A DNA stretch of 64,000 nt from Plantibacter elymi (nom. nud.). GTDB lineage: Bacteria > Actinomycetota > Actinomycetes > Actinomycetales > Microbacteriaceae. Position 1 is the first letter of the stretch, and each line of letters opens with the position of its first letter. The notes under the pieces were generated by a model, which worked only from the letters and a program-made list of their open reading frames with translations, was not told where the DNA came from and did not search any database. Positions 1 through 7,973 of the stretch are shown piece by piece. The stretch is from assembly GCF_900177795.1 (NCBI RefSeq), contig NZ_FXWJ01000005.1, positions 310,001 through 374,000 on the forward strand, read 5' to 3'. A program made the translations under genes and the position numbers.

Positions 1-954
1 TTCGCGGCAGCAGTTCCTGGCGCGCGTCGGCACCCGATCACGGTCACCGGCCCGGTCGGTGACCCGGTGGACGCCGAGTGGCTCGAGTTGCCCGACGGCT
101 CGGCGGTCGTGGAACTCGCGCAGACGAGCGGTCTCACCCTGCTCGACCCGCTGCAGCCGTTCGCGGCGCACACCGTCGGCTTCGGTGAGGCCATCGCGGC
201 CGCGCTGGACCACGGTGCTCGACGCCTCCTGCTCGCGATCGGGGGAAGCTCCAGCACGGATGGCGGAGCCGGGCTGCTCACTGCGCTCGGAGCGCGGCTG
301 GTGGACACCGACGGGGGACCGGTTGCCGCCGGCAACGTCGGACTCGCGACGCTCCGCGACATCGACACCGCCGGACTCCGCGCGCTGCCGCCGGACGGCG
401 CGGTCATCCTCAGCGACGTGACCAACCCGCTGCTCGGTGACCGCGGTGCCGCTGCGGTCTTCGGTCCGCAGAAGGGCGCGACCACCGCCGACGTCGCGGT
501 CCTCGACGCCAACCTGGCAAGGTTCGTGAGCCGCGCTGCGGAGGCGTTCGGGCGGGACCACGCGGAACGCGCAGCGGTCGAACCCGGCGCCGGTGCGGCG
601 GGCGGTGCGGGCTACGGCCTCCTGCTGTGGGGCGCCACAGCCACCTCGGGCGCGCGCGGCGTCGGTGAGGCGATCGCCCTCCCGGAAGCGGCCGCGGCGG
701 CATCGATCGTGATCACGGGCGAGGGCCGCTTCGACGACCAGACGGCCGACGGCAAGGTCGCCTCCTGGGTCGCTGGGCTCGCGGCGGACCGGACCATGCT
801 CGTCGCCGGGGCGATCCAGGCACCCACCGAGGGCATCTTCCTCGCGGCGGCATCACTCACGGAGCTGGCCGGCGGTGTCGAGGCGGCGATGGCCGAACCG
901 CTCGTCCACCTGCGTGCGGCAGGGGCGGCACTGGCCACCCAGTACCGCCCCTGA
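1..954 (+). CDS. glycerate kinase, 5' end outside the window
   Basis: This is the C-terminal 317 residues of a glycerate kinase, which phosphorylates D-glycerate with ATP and feeds it into glycolysis. The frame is open from base 1, so the start codon lies upstream of the window. The family is usually about 370-380 residues, so roughly the first 60 are missing. The glycine/serine-rich signature IGGSSSTDGGAG is encoded at about 238-273, and the segment SDVTNPLLGDRGAAAVFGPQKGA (split here as SDVTNPLLGDRG and AAAVFGPQKGA) follows at about 412-480. Both are typical of the glycerate kinase type 1 family (GarK/GlxK). It converges with the next gene, only 25 bp away. The family call is firm; its place in a pathway cannot be judged without the upstream genes. 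Confidence 0.93.
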   Translation, partial: FAAAVPGARRHPITVTGPVGDPVDAEWLELPDGSAVVELAQTSGLTLLDPLQPFAAHTVGFGEAIAAALDHGARRLLLAIGGSSSTDGGAGLLTALGARLVDTDGGPVAAGNVGLATLRDIDTAGLRALPPDGAVILSDVTNPLLGDRGAAAVFGPQKGATTADVAVLDANLARFVSRAAEAFGRDHAERAAVEPGAGAAGGAGYGLLLWGATATSGARGVGEAIALPEAAAAASIVITGEGRFDDQTADGKVASWVAGLAADRTMLVAGAIQAPTEGIFLAAASLTELAGGVEAAMAEPLVHLRAAGAALATQYRP

Positions 955-979
955 TCACCTCACCTGGCGGTGACGTACG

Positions 980-2023
980 TCATGCGGTGACTTCGATGAG
1001 GACCTTCCCGACCGTGTCGTCCTCGACGGCGGCGTGAGCCGCAGCCGTCTCCGCGAGCGGGAACACCGTCAGCGCCAGACCGTGGTCCTCGCCGACGTGG
1101 AGCGCGCCGTCCTCGATCGCTGCGGTGATGTCCTCGGCCGCGGCGTGGAGTGCGGCGTCACCGACCGTGTAGAGCAGCATGAACTGGAGCCGCGTGTTGA
1201 GCCCCATGTGCGGACGGATGTCGAGCGTGACCTGGTCACCGCCGTTGTTGGCGTAGCTGACGACCGTGCCGCGCGGGGCGAGGACCGCCTGGTCGAGGGG
1301 GAGGTTCTGCGCGATCGCGACCTCCACGACGAGGTCGACGCCGCCGGGTGCCACCTCGCGGATCGCCGCGGCGGTGTCGCCCTCGCGGTAGTTCACGACG
1401 TGGTGTGCTCCCGCGGCGGTCGCGAGGCGGGCCTTCTCGTCGCTGCTGATGGTGCTGATCACCGTCGCGCCGGCCCAGCGGGCGAGCTGGATCGCGGCGT
1501 TGCCGACGGCGCCGGCGCCACCCTGGACGAGGACCGTTCGGCCGTCGAGGGCTCCGGGGGCGAGGCGCGTCGGGCCGTCCTGCGCGACGGTGAGCGCGCG
1601 GTGCGCGGTCATCGCGGGGACGCCGAGGCTGGCGCCGAGCTCGAACGAAGCGCCGTCGGGCAGGGGGACCACGCGGGATACGGGCTGGACCGTGAACTCC
1701 TGGGCCGTGCCCAGCGGGCTCTCGTGCGCCGCGAGGTACACCCAGACGCGGTCGCCGACGGCGAAGGTGGTCGTGGACGCCGCGTCGCCGGCGGCGGGGC
1801 CGACCGCGTCGATCACGCCGGCACCGTCGAGGTTCGGGACGACCTCGGGGAAGGGCATGCCACCCGAGGGGCCGCCGCCGCGCCTGGTCTTCCAGTCGGT
1901 CGGGTTGACGCCGGAGAACGCGAGCTTGACGCGGACCTCGCCGGGGCCGGGCTCGGGGAGCTCGCGCTCGACGAGTTGGAGGACGGACGGGTCACCGTTG
2001 GTGGAGTAGACGATCGATCGCAT
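980..2023 (-). CDS. zinc-less NADPH:quinone oxidoreductase (MDR superfamily)
   Basis: A 347-residue medium-chain dehydrogenase/reductase. The N-terminal GroES-like domain has the GVNPTDWKTR motif (38-47). The Rossmann domain has GGAGAVGNA (168-176), which binds NADPH. No structural-zinc cysteine cluster is visible, so it belongs to the zeta-crystallin/quinone reductase branch, which reduces quinones or enones in the cytoplasm. I chose ATG at 2023 (MRSIVYSTNG), where the family normally begins. The frame stays open for 56 more codons upstream, but that part only translates repeat DNA. A GGAGAC stretch upstream can serve as ribosome binding site. It stands alone, with a repeat array behind its promoter. 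The exact substrate is unknown. Confidence 0.9.
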   Translation of the reverse strand: MRSIVYSTNGDPSVLQLVERELPEPGPGEVRVKLAFSGVNPTDWKTRRGGGPSGGMPFPEVVPNLDGAGVIDAVGPAAGDAASTTTFAVGDRVWVYLAAHESPLGTAQEFTVQPVSRVVPLPDGASFELGASLGVPAMTAHRALTVAQDGPTRLAPGALDGRTVLVQGGAGAVGNAAIQLARWAGATVISTISSDEKARLATAAGAHHVVNYREGDTAAAIREVAPGGVDLVVEVAIAQNLPLDQAVLAPRGTVVSYANNGGDQVTLDIRPHMGLNTRLQFMLLYTVGDAALHAAAEDITAAIEDGALHVGEDHGLALTVFPLAETAAAHAAVEDDTVGKVLIEVTA

Positions 2024-2524
2024 ACCGGGGCCAACGTCTCCGCCCGCCGGATGATTCCACGCTGGCACTTCGACAGGCTCAGTGACCGGGGAAGAATTAC
2101 TCGGTGACCGGGGAGGAGATACCCGTTCCCTGAGCTTGTCGAAGGGCCCCCGGGGTGGCGTTGCGTCTCGGGAGGCTTCTGCGTGTGGCACTTCGACAGG
2201 CTCAGTGACCGGGGGATGTTCGCTCAGTGACCGGGTGGTGCTCGGTGACCGAGGGAAGGGATACCCGTTCCCTGAGCTTGTCGAAGGGCCCCCGGGGTGG
2301 CGTTGCGTCTCGGGAGGCTTCTGCGTGTGGCACTTCGACAGGCTCAGTGACCGGGTGGTGCTCGGTGACCGAAGAGGGGATGCCCGTTCCCTGAGCTTGT
2401 CGAAGGGCCCCCGGGGAGCGTTGTGGGTCTGGGGGCTCCGGTATGTGGCACTTCGACAGGCTCAGTGACCGGGAGGGGGCGGCTCAGTGACCGGGAGGAG
2501 GTCTGCTCAGTGAGCGGCCGAGGT
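2024..2524. repeat. family A repeat array, about 3 imperfect tandem units
   Basis: This 500-bp gap between two minus-strand genes holds no credible gene. It carries alternating copies of CACTTCGACAGGCTCAGTGA (near 2067, 2190, 2333 and 2450) and CCCTGAGCTTGTCGAAGGG (near 2128, 2270 and 2389), which are inverted relative to each other. They sit in a larger unit repeated at spacings of 142 and 119 bp, judged from the CCCGTTCC landmarks at 2122, 2264 and 2383. Each pair can fold into a hairpin. The same core recurs near 14.35, 21.1, 28.5, 58.4-58.6 and 59.5-59.8 kb. The promoter of the oxidoreductase must lie at the left end of this block, but I could not identify it. Confidence 0.9.
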
Positions 2525-3952
2525 TCAGGCTCGGGCGGCGTACTGCTCCCGCGCGATCCCGGACGCGTCGGCAGCGACAGCCCGGACCGCCCCGTCGTCG
2601 GCCCCCACCGCAGCCCACGCCGGGCGAGTGCCACTCAGCGCCCAGGCCGCCTGCACCGCGGCGCCGTCGGCGACGTACTCCCCGGGGGCCGGCACGACGA
2701 CCGGCACGTCGAAGACCTCGCGCGCGATCGCCTGCACCGCCGGGTTCTGAGCCGCACCACCGATGAGGAGGACGCGCTCCGCCGTGACGCCCTGCGCGAG
2801 CACCGCGTCGAGGCCGTCGGCGAGTCCGCAGAGCAGCCCCTCGATCGCCGCGCGAGCGAGACCCTCGCGCGTCGTCGACTCCAGGGTCATGCCGAAGAGG
2901 GTCGCCGTCGCGTCCGGCCGGTTCGGGGTGCGCTCGCCCTCGAAGTACGGCTGGAGCACGAGACCACGTGCCCCGGCCTCGGCCTCGAGCGCGAGTCGAC
3001 CGAGTTCCGTGTGGTCGACGCTGAGCAGCGCGGCCACCGCGTCGAGGATCCGGGCGGCGTTGAGTGTCGCGATGAGCGGCAGGAACGCGCCGTCGGCCGA
3101 GGCGAACCCGGCGACGGTGCCCGTGCTGTCGCGGACCACGGCCGGCGTCACGGCGAACACCGTCCCGCTCGTGCCGATCGACACGACGACATCGCCGGCC
3201 GTCGCACCGAGCCCGAGGGCGGCTCCGGCGTTGTCGCCGGCGCCCGCCCCGATGACGGTGTCCGGCCCGATGAGGCCGCCGTCGACACCGGTCCCGGCGG
3301 ACTCCTCCGGCGCGAGCACGCGCGGGAGGATCGCATCGTGGCCGAGTGCTGCGACGAGCAGCTCGCGGTCGTACTCGCCGTCGGCGGGGGACCAGTAGCC
3401 GGTGCCGGAGGCGTCGGAGCGGTCGGTCGTCAGCTCGGCGAGATCCGCGCCGAGTGGGCTCTCGTCGGCCGGACCGAAGCCGCGCAGACGCCAGCTCAGC
3501 CAGTCGTGGGGGAGCGCGACGGCGGCGACCTCGGCGGCGTTCCCCGGTTCGGCGTCGCGCAGCCAACGCAGCTTCGTGATCGTGAAGGAGGCGACGGGGA
3601 CGCACCCGGTCCGCTGGGCGAGCTCCGCAGCGCCGAACTCGGCGATGAGGTCCGTCGCGGCCTGCGCGCTCCGGGTGTCGTTCCAGAGGAGCGCCGGACG
3701 GATGACGCGACCGTCGACGTCGAGCGCGACCATGCCGTGCTGCTGGGCCGCGACCGACACCGCTGCGACGTCGGCCAACCCGCCGGCGGCGGCGGCCGCC
3801 TCCTGGAGCGCCTGCCACCACGCTGCCGGGTCGACCTCGGTGCCGGCGGGGTGCGCTGCGCGTCCTTCGCGCACGAGCGCTCCGGTCTCGGCGTCGCGGA
3901 TGACGACCTTGCAGCTCTGGGTGGACGAATCGATGCCGGCGACGAGCGTCAT
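2525..3952 (-). CDS. xylB: xylulokinase
   Basis: A 475-residue FGGY-family sugar kinase that phosphorylates D-xylulose to xylulose 5-phosphate, the second step of xylose use. The N-terminal phosphate loop [10 protein letters not shown] (6-15), the xylulokinase motif QQHGMV (70-75), the catalytic aspartate in AGAGDNAG (D240) and the second phosphate loop SIGTSGTV (258-265) are all present. Length fits the family. The ATG at 3952 is preceded by AGGGAG a few bases upstream. It lies downstream of xylA on the same strand, separated by 130 bp that hold a strong hairpin, so it probably forms an attenuated operon with xylA. Confidence 0.95.
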   Translation of the reverse strand: MTLVAGIDSSTQSCKVVIRDAETGALVREGRAAHPAGTEVDPAAWWQALQEAAAAAGGLADVAAVSVAAQQHGMVALDVDGRVIRPALLWNDTRSAQAATDLIAEFGAAELAQRTGCVPVASFTITKLRWLRDAEPGNAAEVAAVALPHDWLSWRLRGFGPADESPLGADLAELTTDRSDASGTGYWSPADGEYDRELLVAALGHDAILPRVLAPEESAGTGVDGGLIGPDTVIGAGAGDNAGAALGLGATAGDVVVSIGTSGTVFAVTPAVVRDSTGTVAGFASADGAFLPLIATLNAARILDAVAALLSVDHTELGRLALEAEAGARGLVLQPYFEGERTPNRPDATATLFGMTLESTTREGLARAAIEGLLCGLADGLDAVLAQGVTAERVLLIGGAAQNPAVQAIAREVFDVPVVVPAPGEYVADGAAVQAAWALSGTRPAWAAVGADDGAVRAVAADASGIAREQYAARA

Positions 3953-4022
3953 CGCTCTCCCTGTTCTCGGTGGTGGGCGGTCGGGTGACCGCCGGGTCTG
4001 CTGTGGGGGTGGAACGCGGAAC

Positions 4023-4065
4023 GGCGTTCCGCCCCTGATCCTCTCGGATCAGGAGACGGAACGCC
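4023..4065 (-). terminator. hairpin between xylA and xylB
   Basis: Outer arms GGCGTTCCG (4023-4031) and CGGAACGCC (4057-4065) pair perfectly. Inner arms CCTGATCC (4034-4041) and GGATCAGG (4046-4053) pair around a TCTC loop. No T-tract follows. It lies just after the xylA stop and before xylB. It could partly end transcription or protect the xylA message, giving more isomerase than kinase. Confidence 0.75.
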
Positions 4066-4082
4066 AGGTTCGCGGGTGTCGG

Positions 4083-5273
4083 CTAGCGCGCGCCCATGAG
4101 GTGGTCGACGGCCAGCTGCTGCAGGCGGACGAACCCGAAGCCCTTGCCGCCGAAGTAGGCGTCGGCGTCGAAGTCCTCGTACGACGAGCGGTCGGCGAGC
4201 AACTGCTGGACGGTCTCGCCGGGGTTGAGCGTCGGCTCGCGCAGCTCGGGCACGCGGGCGGCGGCCAGCGCCTCCTGCACCTCGGGGTCGGCGCGGAACG
4301 CCTCGGCGCGCTCCTTGAGCAGCAGGTACATGCGCATGTTGGCGGCTGCGGAGTCCCACACGCCCGTGATGTCCTCGGTGCGGCTCGGCTTGTAGTCGAA
4401 GTGACGCGGGCCGTCGTACGCGGGGCCGCCGTTCACGCCACCGTGCTCGAGGAGGTCGACGAGCGAGAACGCGTTCTGCAGGTCGCCGTGACCGAAGACG
4501 AGGTCCTGGTCGTACTTGATGCCCCGCTGGCCGTTGAGGTCGATGTGGTAGAGCTTGCCCTGGTAGAGCGCCTGGGCGATGCCGGCGGTGAAGTTGAGGC
4601 CCGCCATCTGCTCGTGGCCGACCTCGGGGTTGATGCCGACGAGCTCCGGGCGCTCGAGGGTCTCGATGAACGCCATCGCGTGGCCGAGCGTCGGGAGCAG
4701 GATGTCCCCACGGGGCTCGTTGGGCTTCGGCTCGATCGCGAAGCGGATGTCGTAGCCCTTGTCGGTCACGTAGTCACCGAGGAAGTTGACCGCCTCGCGG
4801 TAACGCTCGAGCGCCGCCTGCACGTCCTTCGCGGAGTCGTACTCGGCGCCCTCGCGGCCGCCCCACATGACGAAGGTCTTGGCGCCGAGCTCGGCGGCGA
4901 GGTCGAGGTTGCGGAGCACCTTGCGGAGGGCGAAGCGACGGACGGCGCGGTCGTTCGAGGTGAAGCCGCCGTCCTTGAAGACGGGCGCGCTGAACAGGTT
5001 GGTGGTCACCATCGGCACGATGACGCCGGTGTCGGCGAGCGCCTGCTTGAGACGGTCGATCTGCTTCTGGCGTTCGGCGTCGGTCGAACCGAAGGCGAAG
5101 AGGTCGTCGTCGTGGAAGGTGAGGCCGTAGGCGCCGAGGTCGTTCAGGCGGGTGACGGCCTCGACCACGTCGAGGTTCGGGCGGGTGGGGCCACCGAACG
5201 GGTCGGTCCCGTTGTAGCCGATCGTCCAGAGGCCGAAGGAGAACCGATCGGCTTTGGCGGGGGTGAGGCTCAT
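4083..5273 (-). CDS. xylA: xylose isomerase
   Basis: A 396-residue TIM-barrel isomerase that converts D-xylose to D-xylulose in the cytoplasm. The residues known from the Streptomyces-type enzyme fall at the expected numbers: H54 and D57 (FHDDD), E181 and K183 ([10 protein letters not shown]), E217 and H220 (NPEVGH), and D245, D255 and D257 ([15 protein letters not shown]). These form the two-metal site and the substrate pocket. Start ATG 5273 has AAGGA about 10 bases upstream. It is transcribed away from a LacI regulator across a gap with two palindromes, and precedes xylB. Repression by that regulator is inferred from position. Confidence 0.97.
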   Translation of the reverse strand: MSLTPAKADRFSFGLWTIGYNGTDPFGGPTRPNLDVVEAVTRLNDLGAYGLTFHDDDLFAFGSTDAERQKQIDRLKQALADTGVIVPMVTTNLFSAPVFKDGGFTSNDRAVRRFALRKVLRNLDLAAELGAKTFVMWGGREGAEYDSAKDVQAALERYREAVNFLGDYVTDKGYDIRFAIEPKPNEPRGDILLPTLGHAMAFIETLERPELVGINPEVGHEQMAGLNFTAGIAQALYQGKLYHIDLNGQRGIKYDQDLVFGHGDLQNAFSLVDLLEHGGVNGGPAYDGPRHFDYKPSRTEDITGVWDSAAANMRMYLLLKERAEAFRADPEVQEALAAARVPELREPTLNPGETVQQLLADRSSYEDFDADAYFGGKGFGFVRLQQLAVDHLMGAR

Positions 5274-5310
5274 GCGTGCAGTCCTTCAACGTCGTTGGTG
5301 AGCGGATGAT

Positions 5311-5326
5311 TTGTTGTTAACCACAA
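5311..5326. promoter_or_regulatory. candidate operator in the xylA-lacI gap
   Basis: TTGTTGTTAACCACAA is a palindrome with one mismatched pair (half-sites TTGTTGTT and TTGTGGTT). It lies 38 bp before the xylA start in an AT-rich patch that also holds TATAAT at 5329-5334. Its size and position suit a repressor site for xylA. Which protein binds it is not shown by the sequence. Confidence 0.5.
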
Positions 5327-5378
5327 CTTATAATCGAGACTAGCAGATCGTCGGCCGCGCGTCACCGGTCGAGTGTCG

Positions 5379-5390
5379 CGAAATATTTCG
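5379..5390. promoter_or_regulatory. candidate LacI-type operator CGAAATATTTCG
   Basis: CGAAATATTTCG is a perfect 12-bp palindrome 71 bp before the lacI start at 5461 and 106 bp before xylA. A CG-centred or AT-centred palindrome next to a divergent lacI gene is a common autoregulatory arrangement. A related CGAAAAGTTTC occurs at 6604-6614, before the next sugar operon. Confidence 0.55.
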
Positions 5391-5460
5391 TTAGCATGGG
5401 CAGAACTTCTCGCTGCTGAGACGGCCGTCCGGCCCGACCGAGAGGGATCGGAGGACTCGG

Positions 5461-6507
5461 ATGAGCGACGACCTCGCGGTGCAGGCCGCCGGACCCGGCG
5501 GCGTCGGCGGGCGCGCGACCCTGTCGCGCATCGCCAGGGAGGCCTCCGTGTCGGTGTCGACGGCCTCGAAGGTGCTCAACGGGCGACCGGGGGTGTCGCC
5601 GGACACCCGGGAGATCGTCGAGCGATTGCTGGACCGCCACGGCTACAGCCGCCGCGGTGCGGAGCTCGCGCAGGGCTCGCTCATCGAGCTCGTCTTCGAG
5701 TACATCGACAGCTCCTGGTCGCTCGAGATCATCCGCGGTGTCGAGAAGGTCGCGCGTCAGCACGGCATGAGCGTCACCCTGACCGAGACGGGGGCCCGGC
5801 GCTCGACCGGTGAGGGCTGGGTCGAGAGCATCATCGGGAGGAAGCCGGTCGGGGTCATCCTCGTGTTCTCGGACATCGACCCGGCGTACCGGCGCCAGCT
5901 CCACACGCGCAACATCCCGGTCGTCGTGGTCGACCCGGCGGGGGACCCGGGTCCGGAGGTCGCCGCCATCGGCTCCACGAACTGGTCCGGTGGGATGGCC
6001 GCGACGCGCCACCTCATCGAGCTCGGACACCGCAGGATCGGCCTGATCTCGGGCCCGCAGGACCTCATGTGCTCGCGGGCGCGGGTCTCCGGCTACCGAT
6101 CCGCGCTCGAGGAGGCCGGGATCCCGCTCGACGAGACCATCCTGCGGCGCGGTGAGTTCATCCCGGAGGCAGGACGCGTCCTGGCCCTCGAACTGTTGCA
6201 GCGCGAGGATCGCCCGACCGCGATCTTCGCCGGCAACGACATGCAGGCGTTCGGTGTCTACGAGGCGGCGCGCTCGCTCGGGATCTCGATCCCGGAGCAG
6301 CTGTCGGTCGTCGGGTACGACGACGTCCCGCCGGCCAAGTGGGTCGGTCCGGCCCTCACGACCATCCGGCAGCCCCTCATCGAGATGGCCGAGGAGGCCA
6401 CCCGCCTGGTGCTGAAGCTGCGTTCCGAGACGGTCGACAACATCCGCCTCGACCTCGCCACCTCCCTCGTCGTCCGGGGTTCGACCGCTGCCCCGTCCAC
6501 CCCCTAG
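5461..6507 (+). CDS. LacI-family regulator, probable xylose repressor
   Basis: A 348-residue LacI/GalR regulator. The helix-turn-helix is near residues 20-40 (LSRIAREASVSVSTASKVLN) and is followed by a periplasmic-binding-protein-like effector domain that ends with the usual IRQPLIEMAEEA segment. ATG 5461 has GGAGG 7-8 bases upstream. It is divergent from xylA, with two palindromes between, which suggests it represses xylAB and itself. It could also control the sugar operon downstream at 6733, since a similar half-site motif lies there. Its stop codon TAG (6505-6507) ends on the first base of a family B element. The effector is unknown; xylose or a xyloside is inferred. Confidence 0.88.
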   Translation: MSDDLAVQAAGPGGVGGRATLSRIAREASVSVSTASKVLNGRPGVSPDTREIVERLLDRHGYSRRGAELAQGSLIELVFEYIDSSWSLEIIRGVEKVARQHGMSVTLTETGARRSTGEGWVESIIGRKPVGVILVFSDIDPAYRRQLHTRNIPVVVVDPAGDPGPEVAAIGSTNWSGGMAATRHLIELGHRRIGLISGPQDLMCSRARVSGYRSALEEAGIPLDETILRRGEFIPEAGRVLALELLQREDRPTAIFAGNDMQAFGVYEAARSLGISIPEQLSVVGYDDVPPAKWVGPALTTIRQPLIEMAEEATRLVLKLRSETVDNIRLDLATSLVVRGSTAAPSTP

Positions 6508-6573
6508 CCCGCGAACTGTCACTCGCTGCTAGTCCGAGCGGCCGGGACTGTGCCGGAGTGACAGTTCGCGGGC
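6507..6573. repeat. family B element, copy 1 (67 bp)
   Basis: A 67-bp element with perfect 17-bp terminal inverted repeats: GCCCGCGAACTGTCACT at the left and its complement at 6557-6573. The interior is also partly self-complementary. A second 67-bp copy, in inverted orientation and differing at about six positions, lies at 13011-13077. No target-site duplication is evident. It sits directly after the stop of the LacI gene and could act as a hairpin terminator. Confidence 0.88.
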
Positions 6574-6603
6574 AGGGGTGGGGATGGGCGGGACGGGCGG
6601 GCG

Positions 6604-6662
6604 CGAAAAGTTTCCAATGCGGGATGGGGAAGTTGCGGGGAGACAGGCGGCGGGGCTAGCTT
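6604..6662 (+). promoter_or_regulatory. candidate operator and promoter of the 6733 sugar operon
   Basis: CGAAAAGTTTC (6604-6614) resembles the CGAAATATTTCG palindrome beside the upstream lacI gene. A weak promoter follows: TTGCGG (6633-6638), 18 bp, then TAGCTT (6657-6662). Both are only suggestive. The rest of the gap up to 6732 shows nothing further. Confidence 0.35.
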
Positions 6663-6732
6663 CAGGGCACCGCAGCGAAGCGATCCGGAACCCCGGGGCC
6701 GCCGCTGCGCGAGCAGCTCGGGAGCATTGCAC

Positions 6733-7923
6733 ATGGCGGGAAGCGGACGGCCGGAACTCCGGGTCGCGATGATCGGATACGGCTTCATGGGAGCCGCGCA
6801 CTCGCAGGCTTGGCGCACCGCACCGCGCTTCTTCGACCTCGACGCGGAACCGGTCATGGCCACGATCGTCGGCCGCAACGCCGAAGCACTCGAAGCGGCC
6901 CGCGTGAAGTTCGGCTGGGAGTCGGCCTCGACCGATTGGCGGAGCGTCATCGCCGACCCGTCCATCGACATCGTCGACGTCTGCACACCCGGCTCCTCGC
7001 ACGTCGAGATCGCGATCGCCGCCCTCGAAGCCGGCAAGCACGTCCTCTGCGAGAAGCCGCTCGCCAACAGCGTCGAGGAGGCGGAGCTGATGGTCGCCGC
7101 GGCCGAGGCGGCGAGGGCTCGCGGTGTCCGCTCCATGGTCGGCTTCAGCTACCGTCGTGTGCCCGCCATCGGCTACGCCCGTCAGCTCATCGCGGAGGGC
7201 GCGCTCGGGGACGTCCGCCAGATCCGCGCGCTCTACCTCCAGGACTGGCTGAGCGACGCCGAGGGCCCGATGACGTGGCGCCTCGACAAGGACCAGGCCG
7301 GCTCCGGCTCGCTCGGCGACATCGGTGCGCACGCCATCGACCTCGTGCAGCACCTGACCGGCGCCCGACTCGACACCGTCAGCGGGACGCTCGCCACCTT
7401 CGTCACAGAGCGACCACTCCTCGGCGAGACCGTCGGCCTGAGCGGGACCGCCTCCGAGGAGCGCGGCGCGGTCACCGTCGACGACGCCGCCTGGTTCACC
7501 GCGAAGCTGACGGGCGGACTCGCGGACGGTGCCATCGGCGCCTTCGAGGCCACCCGCTACGCGACCGGCCGGAAGAACGCGCTCCGCATCGAGCTGAGTG
7601 GCTCCCGCGGAGCCATCGCCTTCGACCTCGAGCGGATGAACGAGCTCGAGGTCTACGACGCCACCGCTCCCGCCGGCAAGCAGGGCTTCACGCGCATCGT
7701 CGTCACCGAGCCGGAGCACCCGTACATGGCCGCCTGGTGGCCGACCGGCCACGGCATCGGCTACGAGCACCCGTTCTCGCACCAGGTGCGCGACCTCGTC
7801 CAGGCCATCACCGGCGGCACCGACCCCGAGCCGTCCTTCGCCGACGGGCTGCAGGTCCAGCGGGTCCTGCGCGCCGTCGAGTCCAGCGCCGCGAACGGCA
7901 GCGCCTGGACGCCCACCGACTGA
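6733..7923 (+). CDS. Gfo/Idh/MocA-family oxidoreductase
   Basis: A 396-residue NAD(P)-dependent oxidoreductase. The Rossmann motif GYGFMG (15-20) binds the dinucleotide and the EKP motif (107-109) lines the nicotinamide site. A C-terminal alpha/beta domain carries the substrate site with SLGDIGAHAID near residue 195. ATG 6733 was chosen because GGGAG (6720-6724) is 8 bases upstream; a TTG at 6727 would be too close to it. It is the first gene of a sugar operon with ThuA and a second oxidoreductase, so it probably oxidises or reduces a ring carbon of an imported sugar or glycoside, as ThuB-type enzymes do. The substrate is not readable from sequence. Confidence 0.88.
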   Translation: MAGSGRPELRVAMIGYGFMGAAHSQAWRTAPRFFDLDAEPVMATIVGRNAEALEAARVKFGWESASTDWRSVIADPSIDIVDVCTPGSSHVEIAIAALEAGKHVLCEKPLANSVEEAELMVAAAEAARARGVRSMVGFSYRRVPAIGYARQLIAEGALGDVRQIRALYLQDWLSDAEGPMTWRLDKDQAGSGSLGDIGAHAIDLVQHLTGARLDTVSGTLATFVTERPLLGETVGLSGTASEERGAVTVDDAAWFTAKLTGGLADGAIGAFEATRYATGRKNALRIELSGSRGAIAFDLERMNELEVYDATAPAGKQGFTRIVVTEPEHPYMAAWWPTGHGIGYEHPFSHQVRDLVQAITGGTDPEPSFADGLQVQRVLRAVESSAANGSAWTPTD

Positions 7924-7973
7924 TCCGTCCCCATCGCACCACCAGCAGCAGCACCCACCAAGGAGAGAACGCA

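Noticed and set aside
2082-2468. 128-codon frame through the 2.0-2.5 kb repeats
   Set aside because: It only translates the family A repeats (LSLSKGP is read again and again) and has no family resemblance.
3402-5309. Plus-strand frame of 635 codons opposite xylA and xylB
   Set aside because: XylA and XylB on the other strand have every catalytic residue, so this frame is their shadow.
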